Origin: Flaviflagellibacter deserti
GTDB taxonomy: Bacteria; Pseudomonadota; Alphaproteobacteria; Rhizobiales; Methylopilaceae
Assembly (NCBI RefSeq): GCF_042652085.1
Contig: NZ_JBHSJF010000006.1
Coordinates: 310,001 to 374,000 of the forward strand
DNA: 64,000 bases
Direction: 5' to 3'
Shown: positions 1 to 8,790 of the stretch, piece by piece
Layout: each line of letters opens with the position of its first letter
Numbering within the stretch: position 1 is the first letter of the stretch
Position numbers and translations under genes: made by a program
The notes under the pieces: model-generated
The model's input: the letters and a program-made list of their open reading frames with translations, nothing else
What the model was told of the DNA's origin: nothing
Database searches by the model: none

Positions 1-293
1 CGAAAGAGACTGCATGCAGAGACGCCTTCCAGCCCGATACAACGGGTGGCTATCTCTCGATCCAGAAGCTGCTCGATTTCAAAGACCAAGCCGGATTCAA
101 TGAAGAAAGCGAGCTGGCCGTTTGGATCGAAATCCGTCAGATCCTGGCCCGATGTGAAGCTCCGCACCTTCGAACTGGCCAGACATCTCCGAAGTTGATC
201 GCCATCCAGCAAAGCCAGAAGCTCGTTTCCGCAGAGCTGCCCGAATGCGTTCCTGAGACCTGACGGCATATCGTATTCGGAATGCACGTGCAC
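1..293 (-). CDS. Crp/Fnr-family regulator, N-terminal part (cut by left edge)
   Basis: Reading the minus strand from 293 gives a GTG start preceded by a GGAGGG ribosome site six bases away, then about 97 residues to the window edge. The run LRRCLASSKVRSFTSGQDL, followed by FFIESGLV and CIGLEGVSACSLF, fits the beta-roll of the cyclic-nucleotide-binding-like domain of Crp/Fnr regulators (compare the usual ISGLV...IGREG pattern). The DNA-binding half lies outside the window. An in-frame ATG at 269 is an alternative start with no ribosome site. What it senses and regulates cannot be told from this part. Confidence 0.6.
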   Translation of the reverse strand, partial: MHVHSEYDMPSGLRNAFGQLCGNELLALLDGDQLRRCLASSKVRSFTSGQDLTDFDPNGQLAFFIESGLVFEIEQLLDREIATRCIGLEGVSACSLF

Positions 294-327
294 TAGGCGC
301 CCTCCGCTTGAGCGTTACCCCCCCCCC

Positions 328-461
328 NNNNNNNNNNNNNNNNNNNNNNNNNNNNNNNNNNNNNNNNNNNNNNNNNNNNNNNNNNNNNNNNNNNNNNNNN
401 NNNNNNNNNNNNNNNNNNNNNNNNNNNNNNNNNNNNNNNNNNNNNNNNNNNNNNNNNNNNN
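328..461. other. Assembly gap (134 N) within a stretch lacking a clear gene
   Basis: The bases are N from 328 to 461, and the gap is immediately preceded by a run of C. The whole stretch 294-672 holds no gene I can support. A minus-strand frame from about 653 or 602 runs into the gap and could be the start of an interrupted gene, but it matches no family I recognise. Confidence 0.95.
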
Positions 462-672
462 AAGGGTCGCCTCACGCCACTTTGGGCTTCTGGCGCCTCG
501 TTCCCAGCACACGTCCGGGTAGGCTCCGATCATGACCGATCCGGTCGGGTCGACGAAGTATCGCAACGCCTCCCGCAATACGGATCGGTTGCTGCTCGTC
601 ATTCCGTTCTCGTGATCCAAGAACCCGGCGGGCCGCCGCGCAACGGCAGGCAACTCGGTGAGCTATCCAAGC

Positions 673-897
673 TCAGTTGAAAGTCACCGTTCCGGGGAAG
701 GCAAAGAAATAGATCGTTTCCTTACCTGGTCCGCAAAGTTCAACCTTCACCGCCTCAGCCTTGTCAGACTGCGAAATCATGAGAGCCGCCTTGAGTGCAG
801 CGTCTCTGGTCGCGAATATCTCGGGTCGTCTGCTCTCCTGCCGAAGTTGCCAATGTTCACCGGAGCGCGTGAGATAGATGGTGTTGGTTTTCGTCAT
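673..897 (-). CDS. Small protein, DUF2188-like (hypothetical)
   Basis: 74 residues. The pattern IYLTRSGEHWQLRQ, then a helix rich in Ala and Lys (ATRDAALKAALMISQSD), then a short strand (AVKVELCGPGKE) is the beta-alpha-beta layout of small DUF2188-type proteins, where an aromatic strand is followed by a helix that begins with a T/D-x-A-A pattern. A GAGG abuts the ATG, so the ribosome site is tightly placed. It is monocistronic as far as can be seen. No function is known for such proteins. The family assignment is by pattern only. Confidence 0.45.
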   Translation of the reverse strand: MTKTNTIYLTRSGEHWQLRQESRRPEIFATRDAALKAALMISQSDKAEAVKVELCGPGKETIYFFAFPGTVTFN

Positions 898-1005
898 CCT
901 CGAAGCTTGATCGCCCGAAGCCCGAAGCGCGCTAACATACTTAAAACATCACATGCGCGTGCGGTATCGTACGAAACCGACGTGCGGCGTCGGCGCTTTC
1001 CATGC

Positions 1006-1233
1006 ATGGGCACATACACCTTCAAAATCCCGTTGACCCGGAATCCGGTCAGGATTGATCTGCCAAACGACGACGAGGCGTGGGCTGAAGCCGTGACCCT
1101 ATGCGGGGAAATGTTGCGAGATATGGACGGTAAACTACGTGCAGACACGAACTGGGAGGTCATTGTCGAGGATCAGCTCAACGCGCCGGTGGCGTCCATC
1201 AAGGTCGTGGCGAACCGACATCTGAGGAAGTGA
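1006..1233 (+). CDS. DUF6894-family small protein
   Basis: 75 residues from the ATG at 1006. The features LPNDDEAWAEAVTLCGEML and WEVIVEDQLNAPV match the DUF6894 pattern common in Hyphomicrobiales: an opening strand, an LPDDEAA-type turn, a helix with G-E-x-L, then W-x-V-x-V-x-D-x-x-G/N. The frame stays open upstream to 658, but that part has no family character, so the start was set where the first strand (MGTYTFKI) begins. No convincing ribosome site is visible. Such proteins are abundant and uncharacterised. Confidence 0.55.
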   Translation: MGTYTFKIPLTRNPVRIDLPNDDEAWAEAVTLCGEMLRDMDGKLRADTNWEVIVEDQLNAPVASIKVVANRHLRK

Positions 1234-1261
1234 ACCCTACCCCGGCAATTTTGCGATTGGG

Positions 1262-1486
1262 CTAGAGCGTCTTGTCAGGACGAGGCTGTCTGCACGCGAC
1301 GACGAAGTCGGCCGCCTCGTATATGTGCCCGCTCGCATCCTGCACATGGATATCGAAGAAGCCTCGGAGCGAGAGCTCAAGGATCTTCTCCAGCACGTCT
1401 TCAACGCGTGCGCAGTCGATGCTCTTGAGAGAACCGTTCGGAGCTGACCCCCTGACGCTGTATGCAATCTCGACCATATCTCGCAC
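1262..1486 (-). CDS. Hypothetical small protein
   Basis: 74 residues from GTG at 1486, or 71 from ATG at 1477. Neither start has a strong ribosome site. The middle reads as a helix (CARVEDVLEKILELSLRG) followed by an amphipathic strand (FDIHVQDASGHIYEAADFV), which suggests a small folded alpha/beta protein. I do not recognise a family. It sits tail-to-tail with the DUF6894 gene at 1006-1233. Confidence 0.4.
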   Translation of the reverse strand: MRDMVEIAYSVRGSAPNGSLKSIDCARVEDVLEKILELSLRGFFDIHVQDASGHIYEAADFVVACRQPRPDKTL

Positions 1487-1623
1487 ATAGTGCGGGCTGA
1501 CGGGCCGGAAATTGATCTAGGTTAACAAGCGAGCCGCTCAAGCATAATCGCGCTTACGGGGGCACCTCAGGCCATATCGTACTTCGGCGGCTCTAGCGCG
1601 CCTTCAGTGCGCAAAAAGGCGGC

Positions 1624-1639
1624 GGCTCCCTGAGCAGGA
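1624..1639. repeat. Direct repeat of the tRNA-Asn 3' end (putative att site)
   Basis: The 16 bases GGCTCCCTGAGCAGGA are identical, in the same orientation, to 14090-14105. In the tRNA-Asn gene those bases are the discriminator, the 3' acceptor strand and part of the T arm. This is the classic footprint of a tyrosine-recombinase element integrated at a tRNA 3' end. Homology stops on both sides (the neighbouring base is c here and t at 14089). It lies inside the 406-base stretch 1487-1892, which otherwise holds only the palindrome at 1859. Confidence 0.75.
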
Positions 1640-1858
1640 GTGGTTCCGGTTGTCGTCGGGGTGGAGCAAAATCAATATCTTGAAGTAGTATTATAATGTC
1701 TTGCCTCCGCGATATAACTCGATCCCGACTTGTATATCGGGAGAGTTCAAGTGTTCGTCACTGGCCGAAGATGCTCGTGATCGAGACTCTCGGCTCCCTG
1801 CCGTTCAGCGAGCCATGTAGGCTGCTGGGCCATGGTATGCTTTTCGGGATCCTGCGAA

Positions 1859-1884
1859 TGTCCGCTTTTGACCCATTGCGGACA
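1859..1884. repeat. Inverted repeat TGTCCGC...GCGGACA
   Basis: Seven-base perfect arms (1859-1865 and 1878-1884) flank TTTTGACCCATT. From memory it resembles an intergenic repeat found in many copies in Bradyrhizobium-type genomes. I have not been able to check this. It lies just downstream of the DUF4242 gene and could also act as a weak transcription stop for it. Confidence 0.4.
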
Positions 1885-1892
1885 GTCCTTGG

Positions 1893-2159
1893 CTATGGCG
1901 CAATGGGCGTCTCTTCGAGCACATCGGCGGCCCAGACTCGTTCGAACTTGGCGGCCGCCTCCCGTTGTACATTGCGTACGCTGGCAACATCTTGCGCTTC
2001 ATATTCGCAAATCATGCGACGCCGGTCACCGGACCAGAAGCTGCGGAGCCAACGAACGTCGTAGAGTTCGAGGCAAGGGGCCATTCGTGCCTCGGTGGCC
2101 TTGAGTTCTTCCTCCGTGAGCGGCGGCTCGAAGTTTCTTTCGACGATGATGCGGGACAT
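1893..2159 (-). CDS. DUF4242 domain protein
   Basis: 88 residues. The layout MSRIIVERNFEPPLTEEEL, then VRWLRSFWSGDRRRMICEYEA, then a helix matches DUF4242, a small ferredoxin-like fold whose best-known member (SCO4226 of Streptomyces) binds nickel. An AAGGAG ribosome site lies seven bases before the ATG. It starts 24 bases after the stop of the large BTAD regulator on the same strand, so the two are probably co-transcribed. The role is unknown. Confidence 0.7.
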   Translation of the reverse strand: MSRIIVERNFEPPLTEEELKATEARMAPCLELYDVRWLRSFWSGDRRRMICEYEAQDVASVRNVQREAAAKFERVWAADVLEETPIAP

Positions 2160-2183
2160 GGGCGGTCTCCTTTCAAGTCAGGT

Positions 2184-5100
2184 TCACTCCCGGACCGTGG
2201 AAGCCATCGTGGAAGGGAGGACACGGAGAAGGGCAGATTGAACCGCCGATAGAGCACGGGCGCTGATTTCGTTGGGATGATGTGGTTGCCGAGCAAGCCC
2301 CACCATTTGGCCAAGCGCGGTGTGATCGCCCATCGCGGCCAAGAGAGACCTGGCGATGGTGACTTCGTTCACCCGATGCAAGATCGATGCAATCGACAAG
2401 GCCGCTGACGCGTTCTGGAACGCTGGTCCCGTCCACCCTCGCTTCATCTGAAGGCGGGCGGCGCTATTCAGTGAATATGCCAGATAAGATTTGTCATCGA
2501 CCGCTCGGAGCTGGGCGAGCGCCTGGTCCAACGCATCAAGGGACTCGGTTTCCGCGCTACTGGCAAGCAGGGCCAGCGCGTCCAGAGCGGAGACGAATGG
2601 TGTCTCATCGTCGCCAAGGCGCTTTGCGACGACCATGAGTTCGGTGCATCGTGCGCGCACGTCCGAGTAACGATCATCCTCCAGCGCCAGCATAGCCAGA
2701 AGCGTGAGGCACTTATATTCACGCCAACGGTCTTGTTCGTATTGAGCTAGGAGGAGTGCACGCTCGGTCGATCCGATGGCGTCTGCCTCGCCATCCCAGC
2801 GTTGCAGAAGCCCTCGAGCCCAGTGCAACTCACAAAGTTCGACGTCGAGGGAAGCCGCGAGATCACTTGCGTCTGCAATCAAAGTACGGGCTCGATGTAC
2901 GTCCGTCTCAAGTTCCAGGAGGCATCGAGCGGTATTGGCGAGCTGATGCGCACTTATGGCAAGACCGGCTGATCGTCCGGCGGCGGCGGCGTCCAACGTG
3001 TTCTTCTGTGCTTGCTCCGGCTGACCGGCCTGTTGATTCAGGACGGACAGAAGATAGTGTCCGGTCGCCGCGACGTCCGAGAGCAATAGTCTCTGCGCCG
3101 CTTGGATCGTCTCTTCGATCGACGCGGCCAAGGGAGGGAGACGCTGCATCCTTGGACCTGTCGCGGCGAAGAGCCGAACCTTCAGCAACGCCATTCGCGC
3201 CTCGATCTTGGCGGGTCCGTCCGCGAGCGCTTGCACGTGATGGAGGCCGCGGTCGGCAAGCGATGCGGCGTCGGCATTGGCAAACAGGCGCAAGGCGCGC
3301 TGTCCTGCAATCTCGCAAGCACGGACCGCCTCCTCAAAATCCCCCGCGAGTTCGGCATGGTGGGCCAACTCCCCGGCCAGTGTGAAATCCCTTTCCAGAT
3401 CCGACCTGAGACTCCTTGCTATATGCCGGTGCACCAACCTGCGGCGGGGATGCGAGAGCGTGCGGTAAGCCGCTTGCCGGACCAGGTCGTGGTTGAAGTC
3501 ATACGATCCGTCGTCGAGCGGGTGGATGAGTTCACGTCGTTCGAGGTTTAGCAGCGCTCCGATTAGTTCAGCTGGGTCGACAAATCCGAGTCGCGCGAGA
3601 TCTTCGCCGGTGAAGTTGCGGCCGAAGGCGGCTGCCCACGCAAGCAGGTCACGTGCGTGATCCGTGAGGCTTGCAAATTGGTCCGCAATGACGGTCTCGA
3701 TCGTGCGACTTATCTCGCCGGGGCAGCGGGTGCGAGCAAGCTCCAAAGCGAACAGCGGGTTTCCCCCGCTCTGGGCCGCGATCGACGAGGGGTCGATCCC
3801 TTCCTGGGCGACGGTCTGCACTAATGCAGCCGTGTCCTGGGCAGAAAGCGCGGCGAGACGAATCTCGCGAAGGCGATCCTCGCGAGCGAGCGCCCGCAAC
3901 AACTTCGACACCGGTGCGTTGTCGCCGATCTCGCCGGAGCGTGCGGCACAGCCGAGAAGAAAACCCATAGGCGTCCTGCATTGGCGGGCAACGTAATGGA
4001 GCAGAGCCGCTGATGCCTCATCCAACCACTGGACATCGTCGACTAGGATCGCTACGGGCCGGTCCCCTGCTGCTGTCCGCAAGGTATCGACGACGTACTC
4101 GAACAGACCGGATCGGTCGGCGAACGCATCCGGGGCAGACATTCCGTCGGTCAAGACGTTGCTGATGCTGCGCCAACGTTCGGCGGTGGCGTCCGCTCGA
4201 GCGATCGTACGCAACATGTCCGTCCAGATCCCGTAGGGCCGGATGGCTTCGGATTGGAAAGCGCGACTACGAAACGCCACCCCACCCGTGGCGGCAACGG
4301 TCTCCGCCACGTAATCGAGCATTCGGCTCTTTCCGATGCCGGGCTCGCCCTTGATGAGAACGACATCCGTATTGCCATTCAGCGCCGCGGACACCAGCCG
4401 ATCGATTTCAGCGCGTTCGGCATGGCGGCCGATCAATGCGCGAGAAGGTCCTGATCGCGGGCTCTTTGCGAGATATGGACAGCGGGTGTGCTCGGCAACT
4501 CGTCGGCGTGCAGGCGCAAGGAGCCGGCGCGCCTCTTCGAGTTCTTCTCCGGGCTTTGTCGACAGCTCGATTTCCAAGATGCGTCGGGCGTGTTCGTAAT
4601 AGCTGAGTGCCTCCGCGGATCGGTTCGAGTGCACAAGGAGCCGGACCACCGACGCGTGACCGGGTTCCGACAATGGATCGGCGGTCACCATTTGGCGGGC
4701 ATAAGGAAGCGCGTCCGCGGGAGCATCGTGGAGACGTTCGATGAGAATGCCGAGAACGCTGATCCGAAGGCGGCTGACGGCCTCCCTCTCTGCCATGCAC
4801 CATTCCTGAAAGCGATAACAGGAGGGGAGATCAAGCCCGTCGAGAAACTCGCCCTGGAAAAGTTCGACGGCTCTCTTCAGCGCTTCCGTCGACGTGCTGG
4901 ATGGGTCGTCCGCCACCAACGAACGAATTTGAAAAAGATCCACCTGGGCAGCATCCGTTTGGATGCCCACATGCTCGCGGTCCGCGACCAAGCGATCCGC
5001 CTTCTGGTCATTCACGAGGGGGCGAATCTTGCTGAGACTCCAACGCAGCTCACCGCGTGGATCGTCCGGGCCGTCCCAGAAGATATCGCACAAGCGTTCC

Positions 5101-5231
5101 CGGCGATGAGAGCGAGCCGTCGCAACAAGATAGCCGAGGAGCGCGCGTGTTTTCTTCGAGGCTGGCAGACTGACAGGCAGCCCGTCCCTGAAGAGCTGTA
5201 ACTCACCCGTCATTTGGATCTGGAGCGGCAT
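2184..5231 (-). CDS. BTAD/AAA-type transcriptional regulator (SARP-like, large)
   Basis: 1015 residues from the ATG at 5231, chosen because AAGGAG lies four bases upstream; the frame is open further but without a ribosome site. Residues 1-100 resemble an OmpR-type winged helix (TRALLGYLVATA...LSKIRPLV). Residues 110-260 are a bacterial transcriptional activation domain. An AAA_16 ATPase follows, with Walker A GEPGIGKS at about 295-302 and a Walker-B-like VAILVDDVQWLDEASA further on. The C-terminal 400 residues are TPR-like helices. It is probably a signal-integrating activator. It is divergent from a methyltransferase (5367) and upstream of the DUF4242 gene. Likely targets are these neighbours, by position only. 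Confidence 0.8.
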   Translation of the reverse strand: MPLQIQMTGELQLFRDGLPVSLPASKKTRALLGYLVATARSHRRERLCDIFWDGPDDPRGELRWSLSKIRPLVNDQKADRLVADREHVGIQTDAAQVDLFQIRSLVADDPSSTSTEALKRAVELFQGEFLDGLDLPSCYRFQEWCMAEREAVSRLRISVLGILIERLHDAPADALPYARQMVTADPLSEPGHASVVRLLVHSNRSAEALSYYEHARRILEIELSTKPGEELEEARRLLAPARRRVAEHTRCPYLAKSPRSGPSRALIGRHAERAEIDRLVSAALNGNTDVVLIKGEPGIGKSRMLDYVAETVAATGGVAFRSRAFQSEAIRPYGIWTDMLRTIARADATAERWRSISNVLTDGMSAPDAFADRSGLFEYVVDTLRTAAGDRPVAILVDDVQWLDEASAALLHYVARQCRTPMGFLLGCAARSGEIGDNAPVSKLLRALAREDRLREIRLAALSAQDTAALVQTVAQEGIDPSSIAAQSGGNPLFALELARTRCPGEISRTIETVIADQFASLTDHARDLLAWAAAFGRNFTGEDLARLGFVDPAELIGALLNLERRELIHPLDDGSYDFNHDLVRQAAYRTLSHPRRRLVHRHIARSLRSDLERDFTLAGELAHHAELAGDFEEAVRACEIAGQRALRLFANADAASLADRGLHHVQALADGPAKIEARMALLKVRLFAATGPRMQRLPPLAASIEETIQAAQRLLLSDVAATGHYLLSVLNQQAGQPEQAQKNTLDAAAAGRSAGLAISAHQLANTARCLLELETDVHRARTLIADASDLAASLDVELCELHWARGLLQRWDGEADAIGSTERALLLAQYEQDRWREYKCLTLLAMLALEDDRYSDVRARCTELMVVAKRLGDDETPFVSALDALALLASSAETESLDALDQALAQLRAVDDKSYLAYSLNSAARLQMKRGWTGPAFQNASAALSIASILHRVNEVTIARSLLAAMGDHTALGQMVGLARQPHHPNEISARALSAVQSALLRVLPSTMASTVRE

Positions 5232-5366
5232 GCACTCCTTCCTCAGCAGCAGCCGAAATCCACGCCAACTCCCACGGGGATATCCACGGCCTTGTTGAAG
5301 TCTAGCCGAACAGAGCCCCGCACGAAACACGTGCTCGATCGGCGTCCGCAACCAACGGAGTTCAAA

Positions 5367-6218
5367 ATGAATGTCTTCGACCCCGTCAGATATAAGGAAA
5401 CGACGTGTCAGCAGTGGCAGAGCGCTGCCAAGGCCTGGAATGACTGGAGTCCCTTACTGCGGCGGTGGTTGGGGCCAGCTACCGAAATCCTGATCGAGAT
5501 GTCGCAGATCGGGCCGGGAAGCCGAGTTCTCATCGTGGCGGCCGGCGCGGGGGACGAGACGCTACAGATCGCGGAGCGCGTTGGGCCCACAGGTTATGTT
5601 CTCGCGACCGATATCTCCTCAAACATCCTCGACCATGCCGCCGAGAACGCCAGACGAGCGGGTTTCACTCATGTCGAGGCGCGCGTGATGGACGGCGAAA
5701 ATCTTGAGGTACCAGAAGCTAGCTTCGATGCCGTGATCTCTCGGGTCGGATTGATCTACTTTCCCGATCAGCAAAAAGCTCTCGCTGGTATGAGACGGGC
5801 GCTCAGGGTCGGAGGAAGGATCGGCGCGATCGTCTACGGCACGGCGGAAAACAATAGGTTCTTTTCCGTTCCGGTCTCAATCATTCGCCGACGTGCGAAC
5901 CTACCGCCGCCGCTGCCGGGTCAGCCGGGTCCGTTCAGTCTAGGCGGTCCCGGGATCCTGACTGACGAAATCCGGCGGGCAGGGTTCCACGACGTGGAAG
6001 CTCTTCTCGTCGCCGCTCCGGTCTGCACACCCAACGCGGCCGATTGCGTACGGTTCGAACGCGAGTCCTTCGGTGCCCTTCACCAGATGCTCAGCGGCCT
6101 GGACGATGCCGGCCGCGAGGAGGCGTGGCAGGAGATCGAACAAGCACTTCGCGCTTTCGACACGGCATCCGGGTTTGAGGGACCATGCGAGATGGTCGTG
6201 GCGTGCGGCACCAAATGA
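5367..6218 (+). CDS. Class I SAM-dependent methyltransferase
   Basis: 283 residues from the ATG at 5367, with ACGGAG about six bases upstream. The frame is open from 5214, but that start would overlap the divergent regulator. Motif I is VLIVAAGAGDETLQIA, slightly unlike the usual D/E-x-G-x-G-x-G. Then come LATDISSNILDHA (motif II acidic residue), the post-II segment RVMDGENLEVPEASFDAVIS and GLIYFPDQQKALAGM. This is the Methyltransf_11/ubiE-like pattern for small-molecule substrates. The substrate is unknown. The 135-base divergent promoter region with the BTAD regulator suggests it is a target of that regulator. Confidence 0.8.
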   Translation: MNVFDPVRYKETTCQQWQSAAKAWNDWSPLLRRWLGPATEILIEMSQIGPGSRVLIVAAGAGDETLQIAERVGPTGYVLATDISSNILDHAAENARRAGFTHVEARVMDGENLEVPEASFDAVISRVGLIYFPDQQKALAGMRRALRVGGRIGAIVYGTAENNRFFSVPVSIIRRRANLPPPLPGQPGPFSLGGPGILTDEIRRAGFHDVEALLVAAPVCTPNAADCVRFERESFGALHQMLSGLDDAGREEAWQEIEQALRAFDTASGFEGPCEMVVACGTK

Positions 6219-6235
6219 GGAAGGTGGCAGGCGTC

Positions 6236-6250
6236 TGCTCCGAAGGAGCA
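6236..6250 (+). terminator. Short hairpin after the methyltransferase
   Basis: TGCTCC-GAA-GGAGCA, 17 bases after the stop. There is no T-run, so its function as a terminator is uncertain. Confidence 0.3.
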
Positions 6251-6358
6251 AGTTCCTGCGTGGAATTACGCATGCTGCTGCAAGAAGAACCAACTTCGTC
6301 GGTGCACCTTGCAGGGGTCATCTCATCAGGATTGAAATCGCGTTCGAAGCGCGCACGG

Positions 6359-6592
6359 TTAGTCAGAGCAACCGCTCTGATCGTCTGAACGGTCGAAGAG
6401 ACACACCAGCTCCAGTGCGCCCGGCGCGAACGATCCCTTTCGTTCTCCCGTTTCGTCGTGCCAGCAGCACCACAGCCGTCGATGACCTTGCAAGTCCATT
6501 CCTATAGCGAACACGGTAAGAGCCGTCCTGCCGCCCGTCTTCAGACGTACAAGATCGCCAACCCTGAACTCTTCCGTTTCCGGCTCAACCAT
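6359..6592 (-). CDS. DUF2158/YodC-family protein
   Basis: 77 residues. FRVGDLVRLKTGGRTALTV is the typical opening of YodC/DUF2158 proteins (F-x-x-G-D-x-V-x-L-K-S-G-G). A mid-protein strand with a W-C-x-W core (RRLWCCWHDE) and the closing KGSFAPGALELV motif also match. These are small SH3-like proteins of unknown role. Its ATG overlaps the stop region of the upstream frame at 6585-6827 by eight bases, which suggests translational coupling if that frame is real. Confidence 0.7.
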   Translation of the reverse strand: MVEPETEEFRVGDLVRLKTGGRTALTVFAIGMDLQGHRRLWCCWHDETGERKGSFAPGALELVCLFDRSDDQSGCSD

Positions 6593-6827
6593 TGAAAATT
6601 TGAGGCATAGTCATGCGAAAAGTGAACGCCTGACCGGACCAGTCTCTTCCGGTGCCGATTGGTGAAATCGCGGCCCATTGGTTCCGAAGTAAATCTACCC
6701 GCTGCGTGGAGGGCGCCGAGAAAGAGGGAAGTATCTCCTCATCTTCTATCCGGCACTCGGCCGACTTCACCGGCATATGGCTCGCTTCCTCGTCGCCGCG
6801 ATAGAGAACAATAAATGGAGAGCTCAT
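6585..6827 (-). CDS. Hypothetical small protein, possibly coupled to the DUF2158 gene
   Basis: 80 residues from ATG at 6827 (MSSPFIVLYRGDEEAS...). I do not recognise a family. It has two supports: an eight-base overlap with the start of the real-looking DUF2158 gene, and an opening strand typical of small folded proteins. The frame remains open to 6941 but that extension looks non-coding. It may be spurious. Confidence 0.3.
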   Translation of the reverse strand: MSSPFIVLYRGDEEASHMPVKSAECRIEDEEILPSFSAPSTQRVDLLRNQWAAISPIGTGRDWSGQAFTFRMTMPQIFNG

Positions 6828-6974
6828 AATCGACCGCGAGCAACCTTTGACAATGGTGACTTCCGGCTTGCGACGAATTTCGTGGTACGTTGGCGAGTTC
6901 GCTTTTTGAGGTCCCACCAAGAACGAGAATGAGCGCAGCAAAAGCTAAGTGATGAAATTTACAGGACGAGATCA

Positions 6975-7358
6975 TTACTGCTCGCTGGCTAATCTTTCGA
7001 CCAAGGTCAAGAGATCACCGGGGTGGCACCGGCGTTGGCAGGACCTTTTGCTAAAGGAGAGTGCCTTAAGCTTGAAGTCGTGCATCTCTGATGAGATCAA
7101 TACTGACGAGCGAGGCCAATTCTGCGCCCACACTCGAAGGAAAAGGCCATGTGCGAACGCGTTGTCGCCGGTCACACAGATCATTCGCTTGTGGCATTCG
7201 AAGACCGTCAGCGCTTGAATTTTGTTTGGAGTTTCAGACGTTGCGTAACCATTCGCTCTGAGAACTTCGCCGATGTCCGACCAAAGAGTCGGAGACGCGT
7301 CAGAAATTAGTTCATGCGCCTCGAAGTGATGCGTTCGATCTGAGCGCGTCGGGCTCAT
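6975..7358 (-). CDS. Degenerate response-regulator receiver-like protein
   Basis: 127 residues. From about residue 30 it follows the receiver fold: IGEVLRANGYATSETPN (strand 1, helix 1, strand 2), an ALTVFECHKRM helix, MICVTGDN in place of the phospho-acceptor strand, LFLRVWAQNWPRSSVLISS (helix 3 and strand 4), and a closing HPGDLLTLVERL helix. In rhizobial single-domain receivers the acceptor strand reads like LVTDVRMPG. Here the Asp is displaced and the N-terminal acidic pair is absent, so normal phosphorylation is doubtful. It follows the DUF3606-like gene by six bases. Confidence 0.45.
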   Translation of the reverse strand: MSPTRSDRTHHFEAHELISDASPTLWSDIGEVLRANGYATSETPNKIQALTVFECHKRMICVTGDNAFAHGLFLRVWAQNWPRSSVLISSEMHDFKLKALSFSKRSCQRRCHPGDLLTLVERLASEQ

Positions 7359-7364
7359 ACGAAC

Positions 7365-7562
7365 TCACTCGCGTTTCAGAGAGGCAATGTTCAGGTTGCC
7401 TTGTACTACCGCGATCAGTGTTTCAGCGTCATTTCCGAATTGCTTAATCAGCTTGCGGGCTTTTGCGACGGGTATCCCTGTTTCTTCAGCGAGGTCCAGA
7501 ACGTTGAACCGCTTGGAGACAACGACGTTCTGCGCCTTTCCCGGCGTCTGATTTACCCCCAT
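7365..7562 (-). CDS. DUF3606-like small protein
   Basis: 65 residues from the ATG at 7562 (the frame is open to 7817, but the extension lacks coding character). The segment KRFNVLDLAEETGIPVAKA, followed by KLIKQFGNDAETLIAVV, resembles DUF3606: a short strand, then two helices with G-V/I and G-N-D/S turns, common in stress-linked small proteins of Rhizobiales. It heads a probable two-gene minus-strand unit with the receiver-like gene and is divergent from the Crp regulator at 7832. Confidence 0.5.
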   Translation of the reverse strand: MGVNQTPGKAQNVVVSKRFNVLDLAEETGIPVAKARKLIKQFGNDAETLIAVVQGNLNIASLKRE

Positions 7563-7831
7563 GGCCCACTCCCATTGTGATTCTTGTCGCTGACGTAGCT
7601 TCTCTATGCCGGGCTCACCCGGACACGTTTCTTTCTTTGTTTGCGAATCCAGTCGAGCATCCGGCCGCCTGATTGAGAAGAACCTAGAGTACGCTGGCGA
7701 ACCAAAAATCTGTGTTCTGGATTCCCGGGAAAGGTTGGTAACAGTGCCTCTCAGATGTTTCTTAATATGACAGCGCTTGATGTGACCTATGATCCAAGGA
7801 GTGATCATTCGATTCACATCAGCAATGCTTA

Positions 7832-8635
7832 ATGTCGCAGCAAAATCATTTGTCTGATCGGAGTGCTCCGTTGGTCGCGAAGAAGACGATTGAAAGTAAG
7901 CTTCAACGATGGAACACCGATGGATCGAGCACGCTTGGCAACAGGCTGCTCAGTTTGATCCCTGCAACTGAGTGGGCGGCGATTGAAGGCAAGTTCGACA
8001 AGATGCATCTTCGACGCCGACAGGTGCTGATCGAGCCCAACCTTCCCGTGACTCACGCCTATTTCCCGATCACCGGAACCGCATCTTTTCTTTCGAGGGG
8101 AAGCGGAGAGAAGCCAATGGAAACCTCGATCGTGGGGAAGCACGGATTTATTGGGATCCCGATCATCCTCGGAACCAATCGTTCACCGCTCCGCTGTTCT
8201 GTCCAGATGAGTGGCACAGCTTTTCGAATCGCCGCAGCAGATCTGACGATAGCTTTTGCCGAACAGCCCCAGTTTCGGCGGAACCTCTTGTTTCACATCC
8301 AGGCTCGGATGACACAGCAATCCGTTCTCATCGCCTGTAATGCTCGTCATACGCTCGAGCAGCGTGTGTGCCGCTGGCTTCTGATGGCCTTGGCGAGGCT
8401 GGAGAGCAGGACCATCCCAGCGACTCATGATCTTGTCGCAAGAATGCTCGGTGTACGGCGAGCGGGGGTGACTCAGATGTTAGCCAGATTGGAGCAACAG
8501 GGCGTGCTTCTGAGGAGTCGCGGGAGGATCGACATCACCTCGCCCGAGGAACTAGAACGCACATCTTGTGACTGCTTCCGCATCATTCAAAATGAATATG
8601 ATCGCCTGCTAACTGACCGCGATGTGGCTCGGTAG
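7832..8635 (+). CDS. Crp/Fnr-family transcriptional regulator
   Basis: 267 residues. The N-terminal beta-roll carries HLRRRQVLIEPNLPVTHAYF and IVGKHGFIGIPIILG. The dimerisation helix follows (RRNLLFHIQARMTQQSVLIAC). The winged helix-turn-helix contains TIPATHDLVARMLGVRRAGV and QQGVLLRSRGRIDI. No Cys cluster for an Fe-S centre is seen. This variant, with an S/T-H-D-x-L-A-x-M-L-G-V-R-R helix, is the large rhizobial subgroup often tied to stress genes. It is divergent from the DUF3606/receiver-like pair, which may be its target. The extreme N-terminus is uncertain. Confidence 0.8.
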   Translation: MSQQNHLSDRSAPLVAKKTIESKLQRWNTDGSSTLGNRLLSLIPATEWAAIEGKFDKMHLRRRQVLIEPNLPVTHAYFPITGTASFLSRGSGEKPMETSIVGKHGFIGIPIILGTNRSPLRCSVQMSGTAFRIAAADLTIAFAEQPQFRRNLLFHIQARMTQQSVLIACNARHTLEQRVCRWLLMALARLESRTIPATHDLVARMLGVRRAGVTQMLARLEQQGVLLRSRGRIDITSPEELERTSCDCFRIIQNEYDRLLTDRDVAR

Positions 8636-8790
8636 GCTGAACAACGTCCTTTAAGTGCCGGAAACGCTCGTTCGCCAACGTCGGATCGCCTTTCCCGCTG
8701 AGCACTACTTGCATCACGATAGCGATGTGCCATTCGGCCTGGAATTAACGAGGATCAAGCACGGGGGAGTCGCAATCCGCCACCTTCTGC

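Noticed and set aside
1696..2064. 122-codon plus-strand frame
   Set aside because: It runs antisense through the DUF4242 gene and across the palindrome at 1859; no protein character.
5214..5366. Longer start for the methyltransferase
   Set aside because: It would overlap the divergent regulator start; the ATG at 5367 has a ribosome site and begins the conserved region.
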